Positions 1 to 10,552 of a DNA stretch of 64,000 nt are shown here, one piece after another. Each line of letters opens with the position of its first letter. Positions within the stretch are counted from its first letter, which is position 1. The translations under genes were made by a program, and so were the position numbers. The notes beneath the pieces are model-generated. The model was given only the letters and a program-made list of their open reading frames with translations. It had not been told where the DNA came from and did not search any database. This DNA comes from Pogostemon cablin (lineage: Eukaryota; Streptophyta; Magnoliopsida; Lamiales; Lamiaceae), in assembly GCA_023678885.1 (NCBI GenBank), contig CM042987.1:28978927-29042926 (forward strand), given 5' to 3'.

Positions 1-465
<465 letters not shown>

Positions 466-553
466 TGAAATAGTGTTGATGAACGTGAAGATCACATATG
501 ATAAATATAAAATCAAATATATATGTATAATAATTATATCTAATACTCCTCTT

Positions 554-651
554 AACACATTTCAACTTTTAAACATCCTTTGTCTTTGTAAATTTATAAA
601 GAAACACATTTCAACTTTTAAACATCCTTTGTCTTTGTAAATTTATAAAGG
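554..651. repeat. Two-copy tandem duplication, period 49 bp
   Basis: A block starting ACACATTTCAACTTTT and ending TTTATAAAG occurs twice in direct succession, essentially identical. This is a recent local duplication. No coding content. Confidence 0.9.
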
Positions 652-685
652 AAACTATGAAAGTTGAGATGGTACGAAAAGGGTA

Positions 686-901
686 CTCCCTCTGTCTCCT
701 TTAAATGAATTTTTTTTATCATCCCACTCAAAATGTCTCATTTCTCTTATACATATGGATTTCACATACACTCACTAATACAATTAAAATATAGGGTTCA
801 CACACCCACTAATACAACTACCCACTACACATTAAATAATAATACTACCTCTTAATTCAACTGCAAAGAGCGAAACACCCTCTAAAAGAGGATGGAGAGA
901 T
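686..901. mobile_element. Stowaway-like MITE
   Basis: Starts with CTCCCTCTGTCTCC after a TA dinucleotide and ends with the approximate inverted complement (AAAGAGGATGGAGAG). The interior has the typical 'CACCCACTAATACAACTACCCACT' type motif shared with the other MITEs of this window. Tc1/mariner-derived MITEs have such ends and a TA target duplication. Right boundary approximate. Confidence 0.8.
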
Positions 902-1077
902 TATAATGCAATTATGTAGTAAAACATGAAAATATCCAACTTAATTATGTATTCCATTACAAAATAAAGTAACAAGTTTCATCCTACTCTTTAGACCATG
1001 GGACCAAGTTTAGATGGTGGCATATGCAAGATTGCTGTCTGTACAGTCACAGTGTGCACTCTACCTATCACCTCCCC

Positions 1078-1088
1078 TATATATATAA
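1078..1088 (+). promoter_or_regulatory. Probable TATA box of the truncated Dof gene
   Basis: TATATATATAA follows a CT-rich segment about 250 bp upstream of the Dof start codon. A small MITE lies between this box and the coding region, so the leader may contain transposon sequence. Position inferred only from motif and context. Confidence 0.4.
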
Positions 1089-1098
1089 TTGTTCCACG

Positions 1099-1197
1099 TA
1101 TTCCCTCCGTCCCATGCTAACCATAAGATCTCTTACACTCATTATCCCAGGCTAATTATAAGGTCTCTAGCCCTTATTATCTGGGAAGGGAGTATAT
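1099..1197. mobile_element. Small Stowaway-like MITE in the Dof leader
   Basis: About 100 bp, beginning TTCCCTCCGTCCCATGC and ending CTGGGAAGGGAGTA, which are approximate inverted complements next to TA. It sits between the TATA-like box and the Dof start codon. Confidence 0.65.
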
Positions 1198-1334
1198 CTA
1201 TACACATCAACCACACCCCACTCATCACTTCTTCTTGCATCATCCTCTCATTGTTTCTTGCACAAATTCTGTAAAAACAAGTCCAACAGCAGCCACAGAG
1301 CCGTTGAATTCCCTCCAATCAGACCCCCTTGGTA

Positions 1335-1529
1335 ATGATGGACAAAAACTTTAAGCCAAACAAGATCGAAAATGCCCCAAACTGTCCTAGATGTTCTTCA
1401 TCAAACACCAAGTTCTGCTACTTCAACAACTACTCCCTTTCGCAGCCCAGGTACTTCTGCAAGTCCTGCCGCCGGTATTGGAGTGCCTCCACGCCGCTCA
1501 TCCCGGCAAGATTGTCCTCCGCTCTCTGA
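1335..1529 (+). pseudogene. Dof zinc-finger gene truncated after the finger
   Basis: A 64-residue ORF from ATG at 1335 (a second ATG follows at 1338). It has an intact Dof finger of pattern CX2CX21CX2C: CPRC, then NTKFCYFNNYSLSQPRYF, then CKSC, followed by RRYW. Dof proteins are plant-specific transcription factors whose finger plus a following basic/Gly-rich stretch binds AAAG. Here the family sequence stops right after RRYW near 1483 and is replaced by SASTPLIPARLSSAL and a stop. The C-terminal half of the domain and the whole activation region are missing. Either a broken gene or a source of a finger-only small protein. Family assignment is very sure; function is not. Confidence 0.85.
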
Positions 1530-1542
1530 GCTCAGAGAGCGG
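1519..1542. repeat. Perfect 24-bp palindrome at the Dof breakpoint
   Basis: CCGCTCTCTGAG is followed directly by its exact inverted complement CTCAGAGAGCGG. It covers the stop codon of the truncated Dof ORF and lies about 36 bp past the point where Dof homology ends, in a GC-rich island unlike its surroundings. Confidence 0.9.
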
Positions 1543-1559
1543 CGGAATTACGAATAATA

Positions 1560-2208
1560 TCTCTACGTTTTTGGCCACCTTCATGCCAAAATAATGTAGA
1601 GAATTATGAAGCATTTGGGTTTATGCAGCCATTTGGGTTTATAATCATGTGTACCCTTTTGAGGTGCAAATATAATTACAAGTGTGTATGTATTCTAAAG
1701 AAGTATCCTTAACAAGTTGCAATTAACAAAAAAGTTATATACGAGTATAGTATTATTAATGTTAAAAGATTGCAAATTCTGTAAGTTTTTTCAGCACCAA
1801 CAGATATTTAATGACCAGTTTTCTTCCTTGTTCTTTTTTTTCACCAACTGATTGTACCATATCTCGGAATCGTGATATCATTTTGGTATACATCTCTTCT
1901 GATATACCATTGGCAGGATGAATGACATAAATGAGAAAAGGTAAACTATACACTAAAAAGAAAAATTTTAATCATAGTCTAGGGATTAGCTAGAGTAAAA
2001 GGTTGAATTTCTTTATCCTTTTATATGTCAATTATATAATGCGTGACACAGAAAATAATGTACGAAAATGGCGAAAAAATCCGATGTATGCTTATCCTAT
2101 TTATATAAATTAATACCTTGATACAAATTAATAACATAAATTAATATATAGGAGTAAATAACAAAAACAAAAGACATACTATTATTTAAAATTTTAACAA
2201 ATAAAATA
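1560..2208. other. No recognisable gene
   Basis: AT-rich. A 63-residue minus ORF (1762-1953), starting MYSLPFLIYVIHPANGISEE, has protein-like composition in its middle (MISRFRDMVQSVGEKKEQGR) but no family I recognise. I do not call it a gene. Confidence 0.4.
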
Positions 2209-2452
2209 TTCCTTCCGTCCCGTGTTAAGGTATACGTTTTTCATTTTGAATTGTCCCAAATTAAGATTTACATTTCTTTTTTGTCATGTTGAGTCCACAC
2301 AAAACAATTAATTATTTTATATAGGGTTCACATACATCACTAATATAACTATCCATTTTACATTAAATATTATTTCTCTCACTTTATTACATATTAAAAT
2401 ATTATATCTCTTAATATAAATAAAAAAAACAAACGGACAGAGAAGGTATTTA
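2209..2452. mobile_element. Stowaway-like MITE
   Basis: Starts CCTTCCGTCCCGTGTTAAGG and ends with the approximate complement (AACAAACGGACAGAGAAGG). Same sub-family as the copies at 28803-29052 and 30980-31235, sharing the AAGGTTTACATTT and CCCACACAAAA motifs. Confidence 0.8.
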
Positions 2453-2771
2453 AAATGGAGTAGTGGATGAAGTTAGATAGCACAGTATATGAAAGAGGAG
2501 TGTGAAAGACTGTAATTTGGGGATGATGGTGGTAGGTTTGTTCTTACCTACCTATAATAGGACAGAAAGTCATGTCATATTAGTGTGGCACATGGTATAT
2601 GGAGTAATTATTTCAATTTATTTCAGCCCCATTTAGGACTGTTGAAGCATCTAATGCCCATGGATAACATTATTGGAAAAAATATCATTAATGATTTACT
2701 ATTTAACCACACGTCTGAAAAGGACAAAACTTAGGCAATGATAGTGATAAAATAACCAATAGTAAAAAAAT

Positions 2772-3227
2772 AATTCGTTCGATTATAAGGTATTCATTTT
2801 ATTATTTTTTACATTCGTTTCGAAGGTATTCATTTCCCCTACTCCCTCCATCCCGTCCTTATAGTTACGTTTGTTTTTTGCACCGGGATTAATGAATATA
2901 GTATTTTAATGTTTATTTAGGTGAGAAAAATAATAATTTAATATAAAGTGGGTAGGTGTATTAGTGAGATATGTGGGCCCATGAAAAGAGAAGTAATTAA
3001 TTTGTGTGGGTCCCTATGCTAAAAATGGAAATGTAATCATTAGGATGTGACGCCCAAAATGAAAATATGTAACCATTAGGATGTGACGGAGGGAGTATTT
3101 AGTAAAAAAGTACATAATATGGCTCACCACTTCCCTCTAATACAACTACTCACTTTACATATAATAATAATACTTCTTAATCCACATGCAAAAAGCAAAT
3201 GGATATCTTAGAACCGAACGGATGGAG
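2772..3227. mobile_element. Outer MITE, split by a second MITE
   Basis: The left part (ATTCGTTCGATTATAAGGTATTC) and right part (AGAACCGAACGGATGGAG) are inverted complements. An uninterrupted relative lies at 58314-58518; it shows that the parts 2772-2839 and 3098-3227 belong together, joined at a CCC-TTTTTAG position. The first few bases of the left end are degenerate. Confidence 0.8.
2842..3095. mobile_element. Inner Stowaway MITE nested in another MITE
   Basis: Begins CTCCCTCCATCCCGTCC and ends GGATGTGACGGAGGGAG, with TA on both sides (2840-2841 and 3096-3097). The ends are inverted complements. It must be younger than the element it interrupts. Confidence 0.88.
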
Positions 3228-3240
3228 TAGTAAAATACAT

Positions 3241-4085
3241 TTTGTGTTTGGATTGAGTTATTAAATCGGATATTAAATTTTTTTAAATTTTAAATCAATT
3301 CATTTGAATTTTACTGTTGGATAAATTATGCATTTATGAAAGGATTTTCAAATTTATAATTTAACAATTATTTTTTAATTTTTAAAATAGAATTTTATAT
3401 ATGATAAATAAAAATAATAAAATTTTATTATATTAAATATTAAAATCTAAATTTTTATTAAATCTAAATTTTTTTTTCGGGGGTGGCTGGGGTTGTTAGG
3501 AGGATGGGTGGGTATAGGATGGTGGTAGTATTCTTATTATTTAAATATTAAATTTTAAAATTTTATAAAAAAAATTGGTGCGCAGGGATGGATGGGTGGA
3601 TATGGATAGATTAGGTGGTAATATTTTTATTATTTAAATATTAAAATCTAAAATTTTATTTTTAAAAAAATTGAAGGGAGGGGGCTGGGAGTGAGTATGG
3701 GGTAGGGCACCGTAATATTTTATTATTTAAATATTAAAATCTAAATTTTATAAAAAGAAATTTTTTTTTGGGGGGCTTTGATAGGGCTACGGGTGGGTAG
3801 GGATAGGTTGGGTGATAGAGATTTCAAATTTAAAATATATATATATATATATATTTTTTAATTAATTTATTAATTTTATATACTATTTTTATATATTCAT
3901 ATATATCAATTGCACAAAGGAATGATTTCAAATTACACGATTTGAGTATGGATTTGAAAATTCATCCAAAACAACTAAAAATTTTAAAAATTAAATCTAT
4001 GATTTGAAATCTATTGATTTAAAATCTTGAATTTATAAATTCATTGATTTCAAGTTGCACACAAACATTCCATCCAAACACACCC
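3241..4085. mobile_element. AT-rich element with TGTGTTTGGAT inverted ends
   Basis: TTTGTGTTTGGATTGAG at the left and CATCCAAACACACCC at the right are inverted complements, and subterminal AATCAATT / AATTGATT-like text is also mirrored. The interior (about 3470-3830) holds four degenerate tandem units of roughly 110-125 bp, each with a G-rich part (GGGTGGG, GGATGGATGGG) followed by TTATTTAAATATTAAAATCTAAA. No coding capacity. Superfamily uncertain (hAT or other TIR class). Confidence 0.55.
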
Positions 4086-4679
4086 TAAATTTAAAAATGG
4101 ATCTATTTTTTGCACAGTTTAAATTATGAGTCCAACTGCAGTGCACATGGTGCACTTGGACAACCTTAATCGTTATATTACTTTTAATTTAATCTCCACC
4201 ATTAAAAAAAATGTTATAAATAATATTTTTTTTTACAAAATAACTACACACTACCCTACTTTAACTTATAAATATTGGGGGTGCATCCCAGAATCACCCT
4301 AAAATTATATGTACAAGAATTTTATTTCAATTTAAAAAAAAAAAGAAATTCTAACATAATTTTACATAATTGACCATTATTGATGGTTGATTATATATTT
4401 TTAATTTTAAAACATATTTAGCAAAAATAGTTTTAATCCGGATGTGGGACCAATTTTTTTTTTTAAAAAAATATAGTATATATACACATTTTTGAACAAT
4501 TTATAAGTTAGAGATTAAAATTGAAATTGGATTTCCCATTTGAATTAATAATGCAATTTTTAAAATAGTGTAACGTTTCTTCTAGTTCACTCTTTCTTCA
4601 TTCAGCCAGTTGCTAAAACCTTGACTAGCAAGTGTGATTTATTTTGCAAATAATTGCGTTATTTGTATATATAATTTTA

Positions 4680-5877
4680 GGGGCGGCTATTTGTACCTGA
4701 AATTGCTATACAAACCCCAAATATTTAATATATCCCACTAGAATTAAAAATTATATATTTAATTTACTTAATACACCCCTAAAATATAATTTTGCCCTTT
4801 TGATTAATTATACCCCAATTAAAAAAATAAAACCTAATTTATCTCAAAATTCAAAACGAAAGGAAGAAAACGTTGAAGAAGAAAACTGATGAGTTCGGTG
4901 TCTTCATACAAGTTGATGATTTGGGATTCGAATTGCTATTAAGAAACCTCGAAACGGGCAACATGGTCCCCTGTGGAAGCCGACTGACCAACCTGAATCG
5001 TGTCTGGAAGACGCGTCTTCAAGTTGTAAGTATGCACAAACTCCACGCTCCCCGACCCGTACTAAGCGTTAACTGTGATCCGGTGAGTGGCCGCTTCGTA
5101 GTCTATACGCACCTCGACCTGCTCGAAGATGCCGTCCTCGAAGTTGGCAGTAGCCGCCGATTTCTATCTCCCGATGTGTCTATGCTCCGGGTTGACGTAC
5201 GCGTCGAACTCCATTGTGAAGATGGGGTTGTCAGTAGCGTTGAAGATGCCCAGGTAGAGTTGAAGATGGGGTTGTCAATAGCGTTGTCAGATGGGGTTGT
5301 CAGTAGCGTTGAAGATGTCCAGGTCGTCGCCTTTGCCCCCCGTGGGCAAGGTGGAGTTGACAGGTACGATGAAGAAGGTGAAGCCGTCTGCCGGGCGGTC
5401 GTCCAATTTGGAGATTTTTAATTTAATGTTGATCTCAAAGGTGGCCTGACGGCTGCGGCCGCCGTTGTCCTCCCAAAACTTTATAGGGTTGGAATAGAGA
5501 ACCCTGCCAACACTGTAGGTATATTACTGTGTGTCCTCTTCTGCATCAAATTCTTCTTTTCTGCGTCTTGTCAATCTCGCTAGGTTAGGATTAGGGATAG
5601 AATACCATCACACCATTATTCTCATCTTTACGATCATTCTCAATTTTCGGTTGATCCATGATAGTACGCTGATGCAAAAAGGTTTAGATTGTGTTTTAGT
5701 GATAACAACAATGGGGTGCATCAATAAATGTGATGGGGTGCATTTAGAAAATTTAATTATAATTAATATTATTTTATTATTTATAAAATGGTATTAACGT
5801 CTTCTCACATTATTATATTTTAATTCTATAGATAATTGGGGTTTGTTTAGCAAATTCAGAGGTGCAAATAGCCACCC
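4680..5877. mobile_element. Pack-MULE carrying a lectin fragment
   Basis: Inverted ends of about 40 bp: left GGGGCGGCTATTTGTACC..., right complement GGGTGGCTATTTGCACC..., both continuing into CAAACCCC. The element is flanked by the perfect 9-bp direct repeat ATAATTTTA at 4671-4679 and 5878-5886. A 9-bp target duplication with such ends is the hallmark of Mutator-like elements. There is no transposase. The interior is a GC-rich piece of an L-type lectin gene on the minus strand, unlike the AT-rich surroundings. Boundaries are firm to within a base. Confidence 0.9.
4965..5535 (-). pseudogene. L-type (legume-type) lectin domain fragment, broken
   Basis: Read on the minus strand, the frame from about 5519 gives YSVGRVLYSNPIKFWE, then ADGFTFFIVPVNSTLPTGG, then FTMEFDAYVNPEHRHIG, then EVRIDYEAATHRITVNA and QVGQSASTGDHVA. 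This is the order of beta strands of L-type lectins; the EFD(A)Y-N segment corresponds to the metal-binding region. These domains bind sugars, either as soluble lectins or as ectodomains of receptor kinases. A 69-bp in-frame direct duplication (5221-5255 versus 5290-5324) repeats the IFNATDNPI segment and brings in two TGA stops; TAG stops follow at 5164-5166 and 5062-5064. No signal peptide or kinase part is present. Captured and dead. Confidence 0.88.
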
Positions 5878-5886
5878 ATAATTTTA

Positions 5887-6089
5887 TAAACGTGTTTATT
5901 ATACTATCTGAATATCAAGAAAATAATTAAGATAACTTACCCAACTTCTCCCATGAACTTTGGGTTAATGTTGCATTTCCTTCAAATTAAGATGAAATAA
6001 TTTGTTGGATCACATCTATTCCACCCACCAAACAATGTATATACCTGCTTGTTTCTTTATGTAGTTATGTTCTTTGTAACTGGCTGAAT

Positions 6090-6123
<34 letters not shown>

Positions 6124-6623
6124 CTATTTTAAATGTAACTATCTATATACTTACACTATTAGTTGTATGATATATGAGAAAGAGAAAATATAAATCCTAA
6201 AAAAAAATTAATCTAATTATTAAGATAAGTGTTTTTTTTTTTTGAATTTTTCACGTATATATTTAGTAATATTAAAAATTATTGGGATCCTCTTGCTCCA
6301 TCGACGCCGGCATTGGGAAAAGTTTTCAGAAATCGGAACCGGGCTTAAATAGGTTATGGTTCGAATTCAAGATTGAACAGTGTTGAGGAGATTCACAGAG
6401 GACCTCCCTCCTCACAATCAACAATGGCAACAATATCTCCTCCCAATCCCAATTCTCATTTTCTCAAAAGAATAAAAACCCCTTTTAAAGCCTGAAATAG
6501 AGGAGAAAAAGAATTAAAGAATTACAGCAACGACACATCTTCCCAAAAAGAAAGGTTGCTCAAAGCATTCGATTAAACATCCAGAGGAATGAAAGAGAGG
6601 GTTGCCGACATTGATAATAATTT
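5887..6623. other. Non-coding flank with (TA)n and a possible gene start
   Basis: Contains (TA)15 at about 6092-6121. At 6424 an ATG in good plant context (AACAATGGC) opens a 23-codon frame (MATISPPNPNSHFLKRIK...) after a leader-like stretch. It could be the first exon of a gene disrupted by the MULE at 6624, but I found no continuation on the other side and make no functional call. Confidence 0.35.
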
Positions 6624-7289
6624 GTGGAAATGGTAAAAAGTGGCCACTTTTGGATAACTGTAATTTTAAGTGGCCACATTTGTTATACATAATTTTTTCT
6701 AGCCACTTTGAAATGAATTGACCAAAATGCCCTTGTGGGGGACCCACTTTTCAGGTGGTTGCAGATGAGATTCCACACTTTTTGACCCAAAGTACAGTAA
6801 AGGAATCGGATTTTTCTTTATTTGTGAATAAAGTGTGGAAGTACAATACCTAATACCTAGTACTACTATGTAGGCATGTGCTCCCGTAGCTCCCCCATAT
6901 CCATACAAAATAATGAGGATAATATATAGTGGAAATTGAAAAATGGGGGTGGTCGTCCAACACATATTAAAATTTTTTGTACCAGAGGTTGAGCATTTGG
7001 GAGCAAATTTCCAGTAATTTTGGAGAGAATTAAGATATTTGGGTAGCAGGTGTACAAGGTATGTTAAAACAAGTTTTATAATTGTGATGCCCTAATTTTA
7101 TAATTGTTGACATGGCTCATGAGTGTATTCTAATTATTCAACGTTTTTATAATAGAATAGAAAAAATTGTATGACTTGTAGAATAATTTTGTAACATTCA
7201 AAAGTTTTTCTCTCTTAAATCTTCACCACTCATGTTACATCTTGGTTTTTTTAATTAATCTTTTCAAATTTGTTAAACAATGGTGAGTA

Positions 7290-7787
7290 GGCCGAATGGA
7301 TTCAGTTGTTGTGCCGAGTAGAACAACTTTTTGGGCCGAATAGAACACCCGTCGGCCGAAATGCCCAAAAAATGATCTTTTTATTTTGTGAAACTTAGTA
7401 GGCCGAATAGAAGAAGTTAGTGGGCCGAATAGAATAGCTTGGTGGGTCGAATAGAGTAACCGTTGGCCGAATAGCCCAAAAAAATTATTTAAATTTCAGA
7501 AAGTTAGTAGGCCGAATAGAAGAAGTTAGTGGGCCGAATAGAACAACTTTGTGGGCCGAATAAAACACCCGTTGGCCGAAATGCCCAAAAAATGTTCTTT
7601 TATTTTCTGAAACTTAGTAGGCCGAATAGAAGAAGTTAGTGGGCCGAATAGAATAGCTTGGTGGGCCGAATAGAGAAAGCGTTGGTAGGCCGAATAGAAA
7701 CTCAATGTTGGCCGAATAGAGCAAGTTACTAGGCCGAATAGGAGACACTTTTGGGCCGAATAGAGGAATAATTGGCCGAATAGAAGA
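7290..7787 (+). repeat. Left subterminal array of GGCCGAATAGA motif
   Basis: About 19 copies of GGCCGAATAGA spaced roughly 18-30 bp, with variants GGCCGAAATG and GGTCGAATAGA. A higher-order period of about 110 bp is visible at about 7399, 7508 and 7618, each unit ending in a CCCAAAAAAT-rich spacer. It lies between the left inverted end and the transposase start (7982). The same motif is on the opposite strand in the right array. Confidence 0.95.
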
Positions 7788-7981
7788 AAAAAATACTGAC
7801 ACATTTTAAGGTGTGTCAAGGGTTTAGGGTTTTGTTGAAACAGTGTAGGTTTGCATACATTAATTTATTGACTGGATAGAATACAAATTTAGTACAAATT
7901 TTCTAATGATTTAATGATGCAACTAATTATCTAATCTTTTAATGTTGATGTCATTAAAGTTGTTTTTGAAAAAATGTGCAG

Positions 7982-10552
7982 ATGAGTTATAGAAAAGCTG
8001 GGATATGTTGGGGTGGAGCATGGGAAGGATTGCAATATATAGGTGGAGTGGTGAACTGGTTGTTCTTGCCAGAGGCCAGTTTGTGTTATAGTAGCTTGAT
8101 AAAAGAAATTCATGACATAGTGCAAGCTGATTTGGGGCATTGGGGTTATGTAGTTCATTCTCTAGTTGATTACAATGGCCGTTTGTTCAAATATAAGATA
8201 AAGAATGATGCACGTGTGGCAGAAGTGTTCAAGTGTGTTGATGATGTCGGAATGATGCACGTCACACTCTGTCCTATCACGGGTGCAGGGAGTAGTATGG
8301 TTTTAGGGATGGGTTATGATGACGGAGGTGCTGGTACGAGCAATGACCCATGTACGAGGGCAAATTCTTCTGGGAGGCATGATTTTGATTTGAATGTGGA
8401 GTGTTGTCCGGCCTCAGAGATGCAGTGTGCTGGTTTTAGAGAATCTGTAGATGCAGAATCTGGTGATTTCTCTGGTGAGGGTGCGGAGGACGTAGACGGT
8501 TGTAACGATGATGATGATGACCCCGGGAATAGAACGGTGGAAGAAGGGGATCGCATACAGCAGAATACTAATCAGTCTTCTAGCGAAAGCGATGATGGTG
8601 CTGAGGAGAGAAGACACCAATTGTATGAAGAAATATGTGATTACATACGTAAGAGAGGAGGGCCTAGCTTTCTTGAACCGATTAATCGTGAGTTGCGCCG
8701 TCCTGAAATGCAGTCAGAAGAGTTGCGTAGTGCACGGCCCAACACCCGTCCTTGGTTGATTCCAGGCATGCCGATTGAAGCAGAGAGAGTAGATCAGCTG
8801 ACTGGCCTTGAGATTGATGCGTCTGGTGTTATTGAAAAGAACAGTGTATTTCAGACAAAAGAGAAGATCCAGACAGCAGTAGGCATGTATAACTTGAGGC
8901 ACGGAGTGGAGACCTATGTTGAAAGATCTAGCACGACAAGGTACAACGTTGTATGTAACATGAAGGGTCAAACAGGCTGTCCATTTAAGTTGCACGCAAG
9001 AATGAGCTCTGGGTTGTGGAGAGTGGTTAAATTCGTCGAACATCTTGGTTGTTTAAATGATCCAGACAGATCTGCTCCTACACAGGTGTCGTCCAAAGTA
9101 ATCGGTCAATATTTTGTTGCTAGGCAGTTTGATAAGGTTCATGGCCTCCGACCCAGTGCGATGATAGATGAGATCAGGACTGATTTTGGATTCAACATTA
9201 GCTACAATATAGCGTTAAAGGCGAAACACTACGCTGTTGGACACACGTACGGGGATCACGATAGCTCATACGAATTGCTCCCTGCTTACATGTATCAGTT
9301 GGAATCCACAAATCCCAGTACGTACACCCGAATATCTGTCGATGAAGATGACCGTTTAAAGTTTACATTTTATGCACTTGGAGCATCGAGGCGGGGGTTT
9401 TTAGAGTCTGGTCGTCCGGTCATTGTCATTGACGGCACTCATACGAAGGGTAGTCACAGAGGAACCGTGTTTGTCGCAGTCACGCATGATCCAAACCATC
9501 AGATATTTCCACTCGCCTTAGGCACTGGCGATGTTGAGAGCAACATGTCGTGGACGTGGTTTCTAGAAAGGTTACGCGAGTCCTACGGATGTCCACGAGA
9601 CCTGTTGATAGTTTCTGACGGTCATGCCAGTATTGCACACGCTATTTCTACTGTGTACCCTGATGCCCATCACGGTCTATGTGGCTACCATTTAAAGCGC
9701 AGATTGGCTGGCTTTGGAAAGAACGTTTTATATACATTCCATCGTGCGATGGATGTATACCTACCGAGAGATTTTAATAAGTGAGTCAACCAACATATTA
9801 CACTTTTGTAATTTTTTTTACAAGAACGAGTTGGTACAATGTCTTCTTTAACCTAATTTTACCACTCCTACATTGTTATTTGCAGGATGATGGACTTACT
9901 GAGATGTGGGACACGATCGCAGGAGTTAATGGAGTTGATTGGGTCGTGGGGATATGAGAGATGGTCAAGGGTGCATTGTCCTGTCAATAGATACGAGTTT
10001 ATGACCTCAAACGCAGCTGAGTCGTATAACAATGCCATCCTTTGGGCGCGGAAGTTACCTATCTGCACAATGCTAGAGGTTTGTCGGACTACCACTGAGA
10101 GGTGGTTTTACGAACGTCGAACAGCAGCTGAACAACGGAGTACCATCCTATGCCAGCGTCTCCATGACGAACTAGTGGAACTTTCTCAATCAGCCCAAAA
10201 GCTAGAATTTTCCATGCTCCTTGAAAATAAGTTTGCGATCAAGGATGCTAGTAATATATTCACTGTTGATCTGAACTACTACACCTGCACATGTCAGAAG
10301 TTCCAGAAAGAACTTGTTCCATACATTCATGCGACGAAGGCAATCGAGTACGCAGTCATTACCTTACTTACTTGCATTGTTATAATTTTTATGTGTCTCT
10401 TACAATATACGTTGTACAGTGCTTGCGGTTTGCCAGCCAGCGTTTTTGTGTCTACAGCTTATCATAATACGAGTGTCGTGAATATGTGGCGTGGTCCAGT
10501 ATTGCCTGTTCCCCACTACACTCAGTGGGACATACCCGAAGGAGTCCTGTAA
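7982..10552 (+). CDS. MULE transposase (mudrA-like)
   Basis: Exon 1 runs 7982-9780 (donor GTGAGT), exon 2 starts at 9886 after TTTGCAG; the join keeps frame (K-MMDLLRCG). A second small intron 10348-10419 (GTACGC...TACAG) is likely, because removing it gives KAIDACGLPASVFVSTAYHN, the usual MULE C-terminus. Domains: N-terminal PB1-like region (about 30-105), acidic linker, Cys-rich DNA-binding region (VVCNMKGQTGCPFKLHAR then H-x-C), then the MULE DDE core with VIVIDGTHTKG and LLIVSDGHASI giving two catalytic Asp, followed by the family's GLCGYHLKRRL. The SWIM-type finger reads CTCQKFQKELVPYIHA: the third Cys is Tyr, so it may not bind zinc. The ATG at 7982 directly follows an AG, so a leader intron is possible. 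No internal stop seen. Confidence 0.9.

Noticed and set aside
4873..5421. 182-codon plus-strand ORF
   Set aside because: Starts at TTG and is the antisense shadow of the lectin fragment, which explains its open frame through codon bias on the other strand.
7290..7787. Array resembling CRISPR-like spaced repeats
   Set aside because: Plant nuclear DNA; spacers are short and themselves repeated in a 110-bp higher-order unit, and no cas genes exist. It is a transposon subterminal array.
7526..7819. Minus ORFs with repeated FGLxxxSIRP words
   Set aside because: Made by the GGCCGAATAGA array in the MULE end; no start context or domain.
8508..9043. Overlapping plus and minus ORFs inside the transposase exon
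   Set aside because: Alternative frames of the MULE transposase without domains.
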